Positions 28,708 to 38,935 of a stretch of DNA of 64,000 bases are shown here, in pieces. Source of the stretch: Planctellipticum variicoloris (lineage in GTDB: Bacteria > Planctomycetota > Planctomycetia > Planctomycetales > Planctomycetaceae); contig NZ_CP130886.1 of NCBI RefSeq assembly GCF_030622045.1, forward strand, positions 3,175,557-3,239,556, in the 5' to 3' direction. Each line of letters begins with the position of its first letter. Position 1 is the stretch's first letter. The notes under the pieces are model-generated. The model saw only the letters and a program-made list of their open reading frames with translations. It made no database searches and had not been told where the DNA came from. The position numbers and the translations under genes were made by a program.

Positions 28708-31700
28708 CTACTCGGTCGACTGCAATTCTCGTACGCACATTTCCGCGACGCGACGATCACTTCCGGAGAGTTCGTCAAGTCGCCATCCATCGCGGTGCGC
28801 CCTGTCTAGAGCCTGACGGGCTTCCAAAATTCTTCCAAGTCGCCACAGACATTCCGCCTGACGAAAATGAAGCGCGCCTGCGGCCTCGGATCCGACCGAG
28901 CTCTGGACCGTCGCCAGCGCCTCAGCAGCCTTCCCTTGGGCCAAGTACACAACGGCCCTTGTGTCCAGTGCCGCCTGATCAGGCCCCGCGACGCGGATCG
29001 CCTCGGCAATCGCCCGCTCCGCTTCCTGAAGATCCTCGGACGACGCATTTCGACGGGCCAGCAGGTAGGCCAGATTGTTCCACGCGATCCCATCCCGAGA
29101 ATTCGCGGCGACCGCCTTTCGGTAGCCTTCGATCGAAGCCGCCTCCGACCCCATCAGACCGTCCAGCTCTCCGAGCAGGTTGGCGACCATCCAGCGATCG
29201 GTGATCGCCGGATTGTCGGCCGCCATTGCCAGACGTTCCCGCCAGGCCACTAATTCGCCCGGCGGCTCCTTCGGGACGAGTCGCAATGCAGTCACAGCAA
29301 CGGCGGCCGCGCGCCCGGAGGCTCCCCGATTCCAGACTTCCTCGCAGATCTGCAGCGCCTCCGCAGCGCGGTTCCGGCGCACCAGGAAACTGGCGAGGTC
29401 CAGTCGCGCTCCTGGTGCGGGGGACTCCGCGGCGAATCGTCGAAAATAAGGTTCCGGGTCCCCCAGCTTCAACTCTTCCAGCAGCAGAGCCGCCTGTCGC
29501 AAGGAGTCGTATCGCAACTCATTCAACAACTCCGCACTGCGCCCCGTCAGCAGTTGCTGAAACGCAGTCTCTCTCTGCCCCTGACTCAGCAGGTCGGCCG
29601 CGTTCTCCAGAAGTTTTCCGTCCTCGCGTTGACCGCGAACCGACAATTCCTGAGCAAGTCGTGACAGCAGATCGTTCAAGGGCTCCTGTTCCAGATATGT
29701 CGCCAGGGGCTGTTCGCCGGCCAGATCAAACCGACGTTCGACAAAATTCTGAACGATCTGCAGCGCCTGCTCATTCTTTCCGATGGCCGCCTCAATCTGG
29801 GAGCGAATCTGCGCCGTCTGCCACGATCGAGGCTCCATGTCGTTCAGCAACGATGCCTGCACCCGCGCCGCTTCCAGCAGAACGGGATCGTCAGTCCTCT
29901 GCCGCAACAGACTGGCGATGTAGGCCACTCGCGCGCGGGTGAATTTTGGCTGGGTTTCAAGCAGCGTTTCAAATGCCTGCAGGGCTTCCGCCGGTTGGCC
30001 GGCGGCGTCCAGCAGCTCCGCAATCTGCAGTGATTCCTCTCGGCTGAGCGTCGACTGGCTCTTGAGCGTCTGCAGCAGCTTCAGTCGCGGTCCGCGCGTG
30101 TCCTCGCCCGGAAGTCGTTCGAGGAATTCCAGTTGCAGCCGAAGATTTTCTGCGGAGGCGTCTTCACCGCTGTCGACCGCAGCTTTCAGCAGCTCGATGG
30201 CCTGTCGCAAATCTTCGAATCGGCCTCCGGACGCGACCAGGCGAGCCAGCCGCATGCGAGCCCAGGTGCGCACGCCGGGCGTTGTCGGACGATCCGGTTT
30301 CAGCAGCGTTTCAAGGAGAGGTCCGCTCCGACGGGCCTCGTTGTGCTGCAGAAAGTGCTCGGCTGTCGCGGCGATGACAAATTCATCGTCGGGCGCCGCG
30401 ACGAGGGCGGCCTCGAATGCTGTTGTGGCTTTCGCCACGAAACTCGATCGATCGGCAGAGTTCGCCGCCGCCAGGATGTCATAAAGACTTCCGACCGCCA
30501 GCAGATGATCGGGACGGGGAGCGGATGGAAGTCGTTCCAGAGCCGCGGCGATCGCGACTTCGGCATCGGACCAGCGCTGCAACCGCGCGTAATAGCCGAC
30601 CAGCGCAACCCAGGGCGGGGTCGTCTGCGGCGCGAGATCCCAGGCCGCCTTGCGCAACAGCGCCTCGGTCTCCGGCCCGTGTTGCCCCCGGGCAAACTGG
30701 AGCAGAGCCAGGGTGATGTAATCTTCAGCCGACTCCGATTCCGCCGTCAGCTTGCGGGCCATCCCGATCGCGCGGTCAAACTCGTGCCGATTCCAGGTGA
30801 CCTTCCACGCCAGTCGCGCCAGGTCGCCAGTCAGCGGCTCGGCGCTCTCTTCGGCGATCTTCTGCAGCAGGCGATCCGCCTCTCCATATTCTTGTCGCTG
30901 GAAATGGTGAATTGCGACTCGCCGGATGATGTCCGGTGACCGGTCCCCCTGTGCGATCGCCTCCCGATAAGCAGCAATTGCAACGTCCGGTTGCCCGAGC
31001 AGGTCGGCAATCCGTCCTCGAAGACGGGAAACCTCGGACCAGCCAGGGCGAGTTCTTTCGACAGACTTCAACCACTCGGCCGCTTCCGCCAACTGCTGCG
31101 TCCGCTCCCCGAGATCTTCCGCGAGGGACTCCAGTCGTCGTCGCGCCTTCAAAACTGCGACCCAACCGGATTCCGTTCCTTCAATTCGGCCGACGTCTTC
31201 CAGCATCTCGCTCCATTGCTGTTCCGGAAACGGAAAATCGGAGTTTCCGCCCTGTTCCAGCAGCAACTGCAAGATTGCCAGTCGCGAGACAAGGTCCTCG
31301 GGGTCAACCTCTGCGGCGCGGCTCCAGAGATCGCGAGCTGCCTGGAGGTTGCCGATCCGAGTGGCTAACCGGGCCAGACCGCTCAAGAGCCGGACTTTTT
31401 CGTCTCCCGCAATCTCGGCCGTCGGCTCGGACAACCGGAGCAGTTGTTCCACGGCGGCGGCACCGTCTCGATCGACCGCGATCTGAGCCTCAAGCAGAGC
31501 GGCGTCGACCGGCGGACCGGACTTCATCCGATACTCGCTCAGCAGCGTTTCCGCTCGGGTCCGGCGCTCGTCCGGCGGCACGTCGAACCGCTGCAGTTCA
31601 AAGCGGGCCTGGGCAATGAGAACCGGAAGCTGCTCTGGAAATCGCCGTTGCGCCGACTTGAGCAGTTCCTCGGCGACCGCCAGTTGCGAGACGGCCTTCG

Positions 31701-33930
31701 TCTTGTCTCCATTCTCTGTCAGAGCGTGATCGGTCGCCGCCCGAAGCATATGGTATTCGACTCCCAGCAACAGGTCCGGCAGAGTCGCGTTCGCATCCAG
31801 GCCCAACCCCGCGATGATCGCCTCGGGCTCGTCCCACTTGCGATGCGCCGGCGCCACTCCCGCATTGCGGATCAGCAGCAATTCCAGCAGACGTTCGCCG
31901 AAGCCGGGAACGGCCGACAGTCGACGAAACTCGGCGATGGCTTCCTCCAGGTGACCGGCGGCGAACAGCGTCTCGGCCAGACGTTCCCGACCGGCAATCC
32001 ACGCCGGATCCCGCTGAAGCTGCTTGCGAAGTTCGTTGATGGCGGCAACCCGATTTCCAATTTGCAGCCAGCCATCGACCGCCAGCAGCGCAAGCTGACG
32101 AGCCAGCGGCGACTGCGGAGCCAGATCCTTGCCGGCGTCCGAGGCCAGAACCGCAGCCTCGCGGAACTTTCCATCCAACAACAGCTCTCGGACATGGATC
32201 GCCGCAGGATAGGATTGCGGGGCGCCGGTTTCTTCCAGTCGAGTGGACTCTGCTCGGATTGCAGCGAGCATCGGCGAATGTTGATCGGGTTCCAGCAACG
32301 CGAGCTGATCCAGCAGTATTCCGGCCAGCTCATACCTGAGTTCAATTTCGAGCCACCGCGTGTTCAGCAGTTTGACGCCGACCGACCAGTCGACTTCCGA
32401 GTCGGAGCCCCTGGAACCGCGCGTTCGGTCCAATGCTTCCAGGACGTTTCGCAAACGCGTTTCTGCATGTCGAAGTTTCTCAAGCGAATCCCGCGGTTCG
32501 CCAGTCTCCGGTTCGTATTGATCGAGCGACATGCGGGCGAACAGCAACCGCAAGTCGTCGTCCGCGACGTCCTTAACAGCCTTCAACTGCTCGCGAACCT
32601 GTTCGACGACCGCCGGCAGATCCGCCGGTCGGAGCATCCTGACCACGTCAATTCTGGCCGTCAGCAGTTCGACGAGCGCCAGCGAAACCTCCTGCTGCGA
32701 TTCCACAGTCTCGGGCAGCCTGGCAAGCAGTTTCTCGGCCCAGCCCAGACGCGTCAGGGCATCGCCATCGACAAAACGCTGCTGCATTTCCTCCCGTGTC
32801 ACATGTCCGTCGAAGTCGGCGTCCGAGAATGCCGGGACTCCCGGCGTCCAGCGTTCCAGCCAGGGCAACGGCTCGATGCCGCTCTCTCCGGTTCCATCGG
32901 CGGGTTCGACGCTGGCTTCGGCGGCGGCAAACACCGCCCGCGTCCGAACGCCGGCTTCGGCCGCCGTGAGCGGCAATCGGTCTTCGACGGACTGCATCAC
33001 CATCAGAAAACGTGCCGCTGCAACCGACCCGGTTGCCCCCGGGCGATGCTCCAGCAGCGCCGTCAGGACGGCTTCGGTCGCCTGATCCACGGCAACTGAC
33101 TTCTGCTTCTGCGCCGGCTGGAGAATTTCCTGAACAATCTGCCATTCGTCCCCGGAAGGGAGATCTGCCTCCGCAACGGACGAGACATCATCGGGGTGAG
33201 CGGCCCACAATTGCGCCAGGCGGATATACGCGGCGGCCTGCTCCGGCCAGTTCCGAATGGACCCCAGAAACGCCCGCTGGCTTTCGGCGAATTTTCGCTC
33301 GGCTTCGAGGCAGCCACCCTTCAGGTACAACACCTCCGCCAGGTCGTATCCGGGACTTACTGTTTCTTCCAGAATCGCGAGATGGCTCAGAGCATCCCCA
33401 AACCGCGGCAGTTGCATCAGCAGCGCCACAAACCTGAGACGCATCTCAGGCTGATCGCGATTCAGCCGCAGGCACTCCTCGTAAGTCTGATACAGGCTGC
33501 GGATCCGGGACTCGTTCTCCGGAAGTCGTTCGAGCAGGGCCGCCATCCGCGCCAGGATGTCGGCCCGGTGTCGCAATTCCTCGTCGCTTTTCCGACCGGC
33601 GATCCGGCTGAATTCGAGATACTCGCCGTAGTATCCCAGTGCGGCGTCAATCTCGCCTTGCGTTTCGGCGCGGCGGGCCTTTTCGAGATAAACCGCGGAA
33701 TTCGCGTGAAGGAAGTAGCCGCGGATAAACCATCCGCCCCCCGCCATCACGACGAGAAGAACAACGGTCCCCACCAGCAGAGGAACGTTGACGTGAATTC
33801 CCGGCCTCAGACTGTTTATCACGTCGGCCGGAGAGGGCGGCGTCACGATGATTGGTTTGGGGTCGCTCACAGGCCCGGCATCCAGAGACGATTGACTGCC
33901 AGGCGATACAACCGGCACGCCGGCTGCCAC
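28708..33930 (-). CDS. Very large membrane-anchored TPR protein
   Basis: The 1740-residue protein has a short Pro-rich cytoplasmic start, one transmembrane helix at about 49-72 (VPLLVGTVVLLVVMAGGGWF), and then a very long alpha-helical region full of degenerate tetratricopeptide repeats (for example YLEKARRAETQGEIDAALGYY, and the last repeats near AWNNLAYLLARRNASSEDLQ and LDTRAVVYLAQGKAAEALAT). An EF-hand-like loop, DADFDGHVTREE, is at 370-381. TPR scaffolds of this sort occur in exosortase/PEP-CTERM loci (PrsT-like), and the PEP-CTERM gene directly downstream makes a role in export or polysaccharide assembly plausible but unproven. The start is GTG at 33930; no in-frame ATG precedes the membrane helix. 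Confidence 0.8.
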   Translation of the reverse strand: MAAGVPVVSPGSQSSLDAGPVSDPKPIIVTPPSPADVINSLRPGIHVNVPLLVGTVVLLVVMAGGGWFIRGYFLHANSAVYLEKARRAETQGEIDAALGYYGEYLEFSRIAGRKSDEELRHRADILARMAALLERLPENESRIRSLYQTYEECLRLNRDQPEMRLRFVALLMQLPRFGDALSHLAILEETVSPGYDLAEVLYLKGGCLEAERKFAESQRAFLGSIRNWPEQAAAYIRLAQLWAAHPDDVSSVAEADLPSGDEWQIVQEILQPAQKQKSVAVDQATEAVLTALLEHRPGATGSVAAARFLMVMQSVEDRLPLTAAEAGVRTRAVFAAAEASVEPADGTGESGIEPLPWLERWTPGVPAFSDADFDGHVTREEMQQRFVDGDALTRLGWAEKLLARLPETVESQQEVSLALVELLTARIDVVRMLRPADLPAVVEQVREQLKAVKDVADDDLRLLFARMSLDQYEPETGEPRDSLEKLRHAETRLRNVLEALDRTRGSRGSDSEVDWSVGVKLLNTRWLEIELRYELAGILLDQLALLEPDQHSPMLAAIRAESTRLEETGAPQSYPAAIHVRELLLDGKFREAAVLASDAGKDLAPQSPLARQLALLAVDGWLQIGNRVAAINELRKQLQRDPAWIAGRERLAETLFAAGHLEEAIAEFRRLSAVPGFGERLLELLLIRNAGVAPAHRKWDEPEAIIAGLGLDANATLPDLLLGVEYHMLRAATDHALTENGDKTKAVSQLAVAEELLKSAQRRFPEQLPVLIAQARFELQRFDVPPDERRTRAETLLSEYRMKSGPPVDAALLEAQIAVDRDGAAAVEQLLRLSEPTAEIAGDEKVRLLSGLARLATRIGNLQAARDLWSRAAEVDPEDLVSRLAILQLLLEQGGNSDFPFPEQQWSEMLEDVGRIEGTESGWVAVLKARRRLESLAEDLGERTQQLAEAAEWLKSVERTRPGWSEVSRLRGRIADLLGQPDVAIAAYREAIAQGDRSPDIIRRVAIHHFQRQEYGEADRLLQKIAEESAEPLTGDLARLAWKVTWNRHEFDRAIGMARKLTAESESAEDYITLALLQFARGQHGPETEALLRKAAWDLAPQTTPPWVALVGYYARLQRWSDAEVAIAAALERLPSAPRPDHLLAVGSLYDILAAANSADRSSFVAKATTAFEAALVAAPDDEFVIAATAEHFLQHNEARRSGPLLETLLKPDRPTTPGVRTWARMRLARLVASGGRFEDLRQAIELLKAAVDSGEDASAENLRLQLEFLERLPGEDTRGPRLKLLQTLKSQSTLSREESLQIAELLDAAGQPAEALQAFETLLETQPKFTRARVAYIASLLRQRTDDPVLLEAARVQASLLNDMEPRSWQTAQIRSQIEAAIGKNEQALQIVQNFVERRFDLAGEQPLATYLEQEPLNDLLSRLAQELSVRGQREDGKLLENAADLLSQGQRETAFQQLLTGRSAELLNELRYDSLRQAALLLEELKLGDPEPYFRRFAAESPAPGARLDLASFLVRRNRAAEALQICEEVWNRGASGRAAAVAVTALRLVPKEPPGELVAWRERLAMAADNPAITDRWMVANLLGELDGLMGSEAASIEGYRKAVAANSRDGIAWNNLAYLLARRNASSEDLQEAERAIAEAIRVAGPDQAALDTRAVVYLAQGKAAEALATVQSSVGSEAAGALHFRQAECLWRLGRILEARQALDRAHRDGWRLDELSGSDRRVAEMCVRELQSTE

Positions 33931-34158
33931 CGCCTGAACCCCGGGCTGCGACGCGAGACAATCTCGCGCAGCTCCCGTGATTCAATTCTGTCCGGTGCGG
34001 CGACCTGTGCAAATGCCTGAACCCGTCTCCCGTTAACTTTGGCAGAACTCGCAAACTCGATGACGGCATCGTCCGCAGGACCGACACGCAGAACGTGTCT
34101 TGGTGTCCCCCTCGGTCCACACCCAATTTCCCGCCGAGGCGTTCGCGAACGCCCGTGT

Positions 34159-35298
34159 TTAGCGGGCTTCCGATTGCAGGTGGTAGTCGTCGATCTTCTT
34201 ATGGAGCGTATTGCGATTGATTCCCAGGCGGGACGCCGCCTTCGTCTGAACACCCTGACACGTCCGCAACACTTGAAGGATCAATTCCTTCTCGACCAGC
34301 GAGACTACTTTTTCGTGCAGATCGGAGGCATCGTCGCCGGCGTTCATCAGCCCGAGCGTGACCAGTTCGCTGCAAAGGGTCTGCAGGCTGCTGGAGCGAC
34401 TGCGGCTCAGCCGGATCGGCGCAAGCCCCCGGACGTGAGGCGGAAAGAGATCCAGATGCAGAATCTCGCCGGTGCACAGAACGATCGCGCGTTCGACGTA
34501 ATTCTGCAGTTCCCGCACGTTGCCGGGCCAGGCATACTTCTGCAGCATGTCGATCACATCATCCGGGAGTCGCGGCACGGACCGGCTGTTGGCATGCGCA
34601 TATTTCCGGGCGAAGAACTTCACCAGCGGACCGATATCTTCGGCTCGTTCTCGCAGCGGCGGCAGGTACACCGGCACCACATTCAGCCGGTAATACAAGT
34701 CTTCCCGAAACCGGCCGGCGTCAATTTCATCCAGCAGATCGCGATTCGTGGCCGCGATGATTCGACAATCGACACGAATGGTCTTCGTATCGCCAACACG
34801 CTCAAACTCCTGCTCCTGAAGCACACGCAGCAGTTTCACCTGCAGCGTGTAACTCATGGAATTGATTTCATCCAGGAAAATCGTACCCCCATGAGCCGCT
34901 TCAAACCGGCCGGTCCGATTCTCGTGGGCGCTGGTGAACGCCCCCTTCACGTGGCCGAACAGTTCGCTCTCCAGCAGACTCTCGCTGAGGGCGCCGCAGT
35001 TCACGCGAATAAACGGTCCGGTCGATCTCGGACTGAGCTCGTGAATGGCCCGCGCAACAAGCTCCTTGCCGGTGCCGGTCTCCCCCAGCAGCAGCACCGT
35101 CGCCGAAGAACTCGCCACTTGACGGGTCAGTTTGTACACGTCGTTCATGGCGGGGCTGCCGCCGATCATCCCCTCAAGCAGGGGAGCATCCATCCGCGGT
35201 GTGCTATCCGTCGCGGTCGCCGTGCTCATGGAAGGTTGCTGCCTCACTGAGTTCGCTGGTGGCCTCTGCACGCTGACTGGTCGCGATGCGGTCATCAT
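34159..35298 (-). CDS. Sigma-54-dependent transcriptional activator without receiver domain
   Basis: This 379-residue protein is an AAA+ enhancer-binding activator for sigma-54 RNA polymerase. Walker A GETGTGKE is at 72-79, the sigma-54-contact loop reads GAFTSA (119-124) instead of GAFTGA, Walker B TIFLDE is at 139-144, and [15 protein letters not shown] with PPLRER follows. A Fis-type helix-turn-helix ([19 protein letters not shown]) ends the chain. There is no receiver, GAF or PAS domain, only about 40 variable N-terminal residues, so the ATPase may be regulated by partner proteins or expression level. The start at 35298 is one choice; 35229 is also possible. It lies upstream of the TPR gene in the same direction. 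Confidence 0.9.
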   Translation of the reverse strand: MMTASRPVSVQRPPANSVRQQPSMSTATATDSTPRMDAPLLEGMIGGSPAMNDVYKLTRQVASSSATVLLLGETGTGKELVARAIHELSPRSTGPFIRVNCGALSESLLESELFGHVKGAFTSAHENRTGRFEAAHGGTIFLDEINSMSYTLQVKLLRVLQEQEFERVGDTKTIRVDCRIIAATNRDLLDEIDAGRFREDLYYRLNVVPVYLPPLRERAEDIGPLVKFFARKYAHANSRSVPRLPDDVIDMLQKYAWPGNVRELQNYVERAIVLCTGEILHLDLFPPHVRGLAPIRLSRSRSSSLQTLCSELVTLGLMNAGDDASDLHEKVVSLVEKELILQVLRTCQGVQTKAASRLGINRNTLHKKIDDYHLQSEAR

Positions 35299-35746
35299 GG
35301 GCGGCCCCCTGTGCGTCCTGCTATTGTATCCTGGACTTTCCGGCGATCGACCTCGCAGATTCCAAGTCCACGAAAACCAATCCGCCCAACAACCAGACAG
35401 AGCTGCCCGCTTTCCGGGCACAACCTCCATACTCCGGTCGCCTCCGCAGAGATTACGCACGAATCATGCCGATTTGAGTCGCATCCGGCGTCCGCTCGAT
35501 TCCCACCGCTCGCCGGACTGAGGTCGCGCCAGCGATCCGAACCTGCCCCACCCACAACCTACCGGACTCACGACGCCAACAGACACCAGATCTGGGGTCC
35601 AAGCGGTGATTGAGCAATTAGCAGGCAGTGGGCTGAGCCTGCCTGTCCCCGGCTTCAAGTCGAGCTATCTCGACGAGCCGACAGCGATGTCCGATACGAA
35701 TGGACGGACCGGAGGCCAGGCAACCGAAATCGGAGATCCGTGGCGG
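35299..35746. other. Intergenic region between HEAT-protein and sigma-54 activator genes
   Basis: About 450 bp with no convincing gene on either strand. It must contain the promoter and leader of the activator gene. A weak imperfect hairpin (CAGGCA ... TGCCTG, near 35623-35647) could end the HEAT-protein transcript. I see no other repeat or conserved motif. Confidence 0.5.
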
Positions 35747-37999
35747 CTATTGCCCGACGGTCGTCCGCCACGGAAATTCCTGCAGTCGTTCACTCAGCAC
35801 GCGGGAACCCGGCTGCAAAGAACCGATCACGGCGGCCAGAGCGGCCTTCAGCCGGGGCGTTTCCACCAGCTTCCAGCCTGCCTGCAGACCCTCGACTTCG
35901 GACTTGCTCAGCAGCAGCCCGTAGCGCTGAACATGCTGGCCGAGTTGCAGCGCTGCATTCACCCGCATCGCCTCGGGGAGCTGTCCGTTCAAGGCAACTT
36001 CCGACAACCTTCGCTGCGACTCCGCGGTTCCGATGCCCCCCAGACCAATCAACGCATTGGTCGAGAGCTGTGCGTCCTCTGCGACGCTCGAAAGCGCTGG
36101 CTCGGCAGGTGTCAGGTGAAACACCCGCGATCCCGAACTTGCGATTTCCGCCAGCCAGTACGCCGCCACAGTCCGGCGAGTCTGCCGTTCGGCGGATGAC
36201 AGGGGAGCGACGGCAATCGACTTCAGGAACGGCTTCACCTCGCGCAGGAAGTCCGCCTCAGAGGGCGATTCCGCGGCGAACACGGCGGGGGCGCTCTCGG
36301 AAACCAGCCGGCGCAGTTTCGAGCGATCCTCTTCCGCGCCATAGATGACCAGCGGAATCGCAGCGGTTCGTGCATCGGCTCGAAAATTCGCGATCGTCTG
36401 CGAAAGGCCCCAGCGTGCAACATTGACTTGAACGACGACAAAGTTGACGGCCCCCATCTCGGCGGCGAGAAGAAACCCCTCCCGGCCGCTCCGCACGACC
36501 TGAGTGTCGTAGCCCGAGGACGCAAGGAAACCCTTTACCTGACTGGATCGAGTCTGGTCGGCATCAATGACAATGGCCTTCGGCTCGCTGCCGTCCAGAA
36601 GTGCTCGACGCAGAATATCCACCACCCGGTCAGCCCCGGTGAACGGAAGCGTCGGCTCCTGTCGGAGGATCGTCACGGCAGTTTCGAACTGAACGCGATC
36701 GTCGGGATAGTTGAGCGCCGACAGAACTGGAGATCGCAGACCGCCCTTGGGATTCAGGACATCGCGCGTCCCCACAGCGCTCAATCCGCGAACGGCCGCG
36801 AGGGCCGCCCCAGTCTGGCGGGCCGCCAAGGATTCTTTCAGAACGCCAACCAGCATCGCCTCACCGGCCGTCATGGCCAGATACATCGGCGAACCGGGCG
36901 ATTCAGGCAATGGCTGGTCGATGCCGACCGACTCCACTTCCAGCCCCAGGAGCGCCGCCAGAAACTGCTCCTGGACTTCCGGCATCGTCGGCGACAGCGC
37001 CAGCGATTCGCGCGAAAATCGCGTCGCGTACCACAATTTTGCCAGCCGGGGAGGCCAGAGACGCTTCGCCACGGTTCCCGCACCCGCGTCCCACGTCCAG
37101 ACCGCGGCCTGGCCGTCGTCGTCGAGGGGTGCTTCCTGCGTTTGGTCGAAATACCCGGCGGCAAGCTTCCGCAGCTCTCCCGCGGCTTCGATCGAAGAGA
37201 TCCGGTCGACGGCTTGCGGCTTTCCATATCGGATTCGCGCCAGCGCCTCGGCCGCTGCAATCTTGACCCCTTCCGGCTGTTCCGAACCGAACGCCGGATA
37301 CCACAGGTAGGGGACCGCTTCTCCGGCACGCAGCCATCCGAGCACGCTGATCGCCGCCGTTCGAACGGCCTCGTCGGGGGCCTCCAGCGTCCCCAGCACA
37401 GGGGGAACGACCTGCCGACCCATCCGAATCAATGCGTAGGTAATGTGGTCCCGGTCTTCGTCAGACTTTGGAGCCGCCAAGCGGGCCACGAGTGCCGGAA
37501 CCGCTGGCTGTCCCAGGTTCGTCAGATCCCGGATCGCCAGCTCCCGATCAACCGGATCGCCGGCCAGCTTCGTAATCAGGCCGTCGACAAAGGCCGGATC
37601 GGCGGCCCGGGTACGGGCCGCAACCTCGAGCTCCGTCAGCAGTTTCGAGGATGTCGGCCGCAACTCCGGAATCCGCGATAGCCGCACGAATTCAGCGGTT
37701 CCGTGCTTATCTCGCAGTTGCAGCAGCACTTCGCCGTCCGGTTTTCCAGCCGCGAAGAGATCAAGGTACTTTCGGGCCAGATCCATCCGGGCCAGATCAG
37801 TCATCAGCAACGTGGCGGCGAACAATTCCTCCGGAGTCTGCGGCTCCTTCAGGAGCGGCGAGTCCGCCGGGGCGTTCGGCGCCGGGGCCGCGGGATCCGC
37901 GACGGGATCGGGCGCCTGAGCAGACGCTGGCTCGGTGCGCACGAACGCGAACACCCCAAAAGCGAGGAGGATCGGAATCGTGCGAACAAATCGGGGCAT
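35747..37999 (-). CDS. Secreted HEAT-repeat protein with a degenerate receiver-like domain
   Basis: The 750-residue protein starts with a signal peptide or anchor (RTIPILLAFGVFAFVRTEPASAQA), then a Pro/Ala-rich linker and an all-helical region with HEAT-type repeats (VDRELAIRDLTNLGQPAVPALVARL; EAVRTAAISVLGWL; GVKIAAAEALARIR). At about 474-577 a response-regulator-receiver-like fold is visible: AIVIDADQ, GYDTQVVRSGREGFLLAAE, NFVVVQVNVARWG and PLVIYGAEED. The phosphoacceptor position expected in the third strand is not an Asp, so it is probably not phosphorylated. More helices follow to the end. ATG at 37999 is chosen because it starts the signal peptide. The function is unknown. Confidence 0.8.
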   Translation of the reverse strand: MPRFVRTIPILLAFGVFAFVRTEPASAQAPDPVADPAAPAPNAPADSPLLKEPQTPEELFAATLLMTDLARMDLARKYLDLFAAGKPDGEVLLQLRDKHGTAEFVRLSRIPELRPTSSKLLTELEVAARTRAADPAFVDGLITKLAGDPVDRELAIRDLTNLGQPAVPALVARLAAPKSDEDRDHITYALIRMGRQVVPPVLGTLEAPDEAVRTAAISVLGWLRAGEAVPYLWYPAFGSEQPEGVKIAAAEALARIRYGKPQAVDRISSIEAAGELRKLAAGYFDQTQEAPLDDDGQAAVWTWDAGAGTVAKRLWPPRLAKLWYATRFSRESLALSPTMPEVQEQFLAALLGLEVESVGIDQPLPESPGSPMYLAMTAGEAMLVGVLKESLAARQTGAALAAVRGLSAVGTRDVLNPKGGLRSPVLSALNYPDDRVQFETAVTILRQEPTLPFTGADRVVDILRRALLDGSEPKAIVIDADQTRSSQVKGFLASSGYDTQVVRSGREGFLLAAEMGAVNFVVVQVNVARWGLSQTIANFRADARTAAIPLVIYGAEEDRSKLRRLVSESAPAVFAAESPSEADFLREVKPFLKSIAVAPLSSAERQTRRTVAAYWLAEIASSGSRVFHLTPAEPALSSVAEDAQLSTNALIGLGGIGTAESQRRLSEVALNGQLPEAMRVNAALQLGQHVQRYGLLLSKSEVEGLQAGWKLVETPRLKAALAAVIGSLQPGSRVLSERLQEFPWRTTVGQ

Positions 38000-38294
38000 G
38001 CCGATCACTCCGCTTGGGGCGACGTGCAGCTTCCGCCAGGCCCTGCCAAACAAACGCAGACTCACCAAACCTCCGGAATTGCCCGCTCATGGTAGAGGGA
38101 TGACACCGGGGCTGACAACGGAATTCCCACCGTAGCGCAGGGAATCCACGCCGGGTGTCGGATTGTCGCATCGTCAATCGGCACAAGTGCGTCCAACAAT
38201 CGGCCCCTTGCCAGTCCACCTTACCACGCCAGCCCCCGGACTCTGACGAAAATACGGGCTGTTCCGATTATCTCAGCACGTCCACGCGAATGAG

Positions 38295-38897
38295 TCAGCG
38301 GCCACTCCGCACTGCGCCCCAGCGGCCCGTGAAGACCAGTTCATTCAAGGGCTTACGCACGCGTGCTCCACTGTCTCGCTTCTTGAGATCGGGCGCACAG
38401 TTCTCAAAATCGACAGCCGCAAACCCGATGGCAATGGCAGCCACCGGTTCATGGGACGCCGGGATGCCAAACAGAGTTCGCGACCGCTCGACGTCGAAGC
38501 CCGCCATCGGATGCCCGTGCAGCCGCAGGGCCTCCGCCTGCAGCAGAAGATTCGCGGTCGCGAGGCCGACATCGTGGAAACTGTGCCGATTGGGGCGACT
38601 ATTCCGCTGAAAGTTCAATGCCGCCACCGACAGCAGCAGCGCCCCGGCGTTCTGGGCCCAGACTTGATTGGGTTCCGCCAGGCAGGCGAGCAGGGCGGCG
38701 AATTCGTCCGGCTGGTCCCGTGTCGCCACCACGAACGACCACGGCTGCTCGTTGTAGGACGACGGGGCCCAGCGGGCGGCCTCGAACAGCGTCAGCAGCG
38801 TTTCCTCCGGAATCGACCGGGGCTCGAAACAGACCGGGCTCCACCGCTGGCGGATCAGGTCGTGCAACGGATACGGCGACTCGGCCGGTTTCTGCAT
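38295..38897 (-). CDS. Nitroreductase family protein
   Basis: The 200-residue product matches FMN-dependent nitroreductases, which reduce nitro, quinone or flavin-like substrates with NAD(P)H. Key stretches are DLIRQRWSPVCFEPRSIPEETLLTLFEAARWAPSSYNEQPW (FMN-phosphate and ring contacts, given here as two overlapping motifs), HDVGLATANLLLQAEALRLHGHPMAGFD and the C-terminal KKRDSGARVRKPLNELV. The length is normal. ATG at 38897 (MQKPAESPYPL) is used; a TTG at 38924 is possible. It precedes no obvious partner; the next minus-strand gene upstream is a small membrane protein. Confidence 0.9.
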   Translation of the reverse strand: MQKPAESPYPLHDLIRQRWSPVCFEPRSIPEETLLTLFEAARWAPSSYNEQPWSFVVATRDQPDEFAALLACLAEPNQVWAQNAGALLLSVAALNFQRNSRPNRHSFHDVGLATANLLLQAEALRLHGHPMAGFDVERSRTLFGIPASHEPVAAIAIGFAAVDFENCAPDLKKRDSGARVRKPLNELVFTGRWGAVRSGR

Positions 38898-38935
38898 CGG
38901 GAGGACTTTCTTAACGACAGACAACGCCCCCCGCC

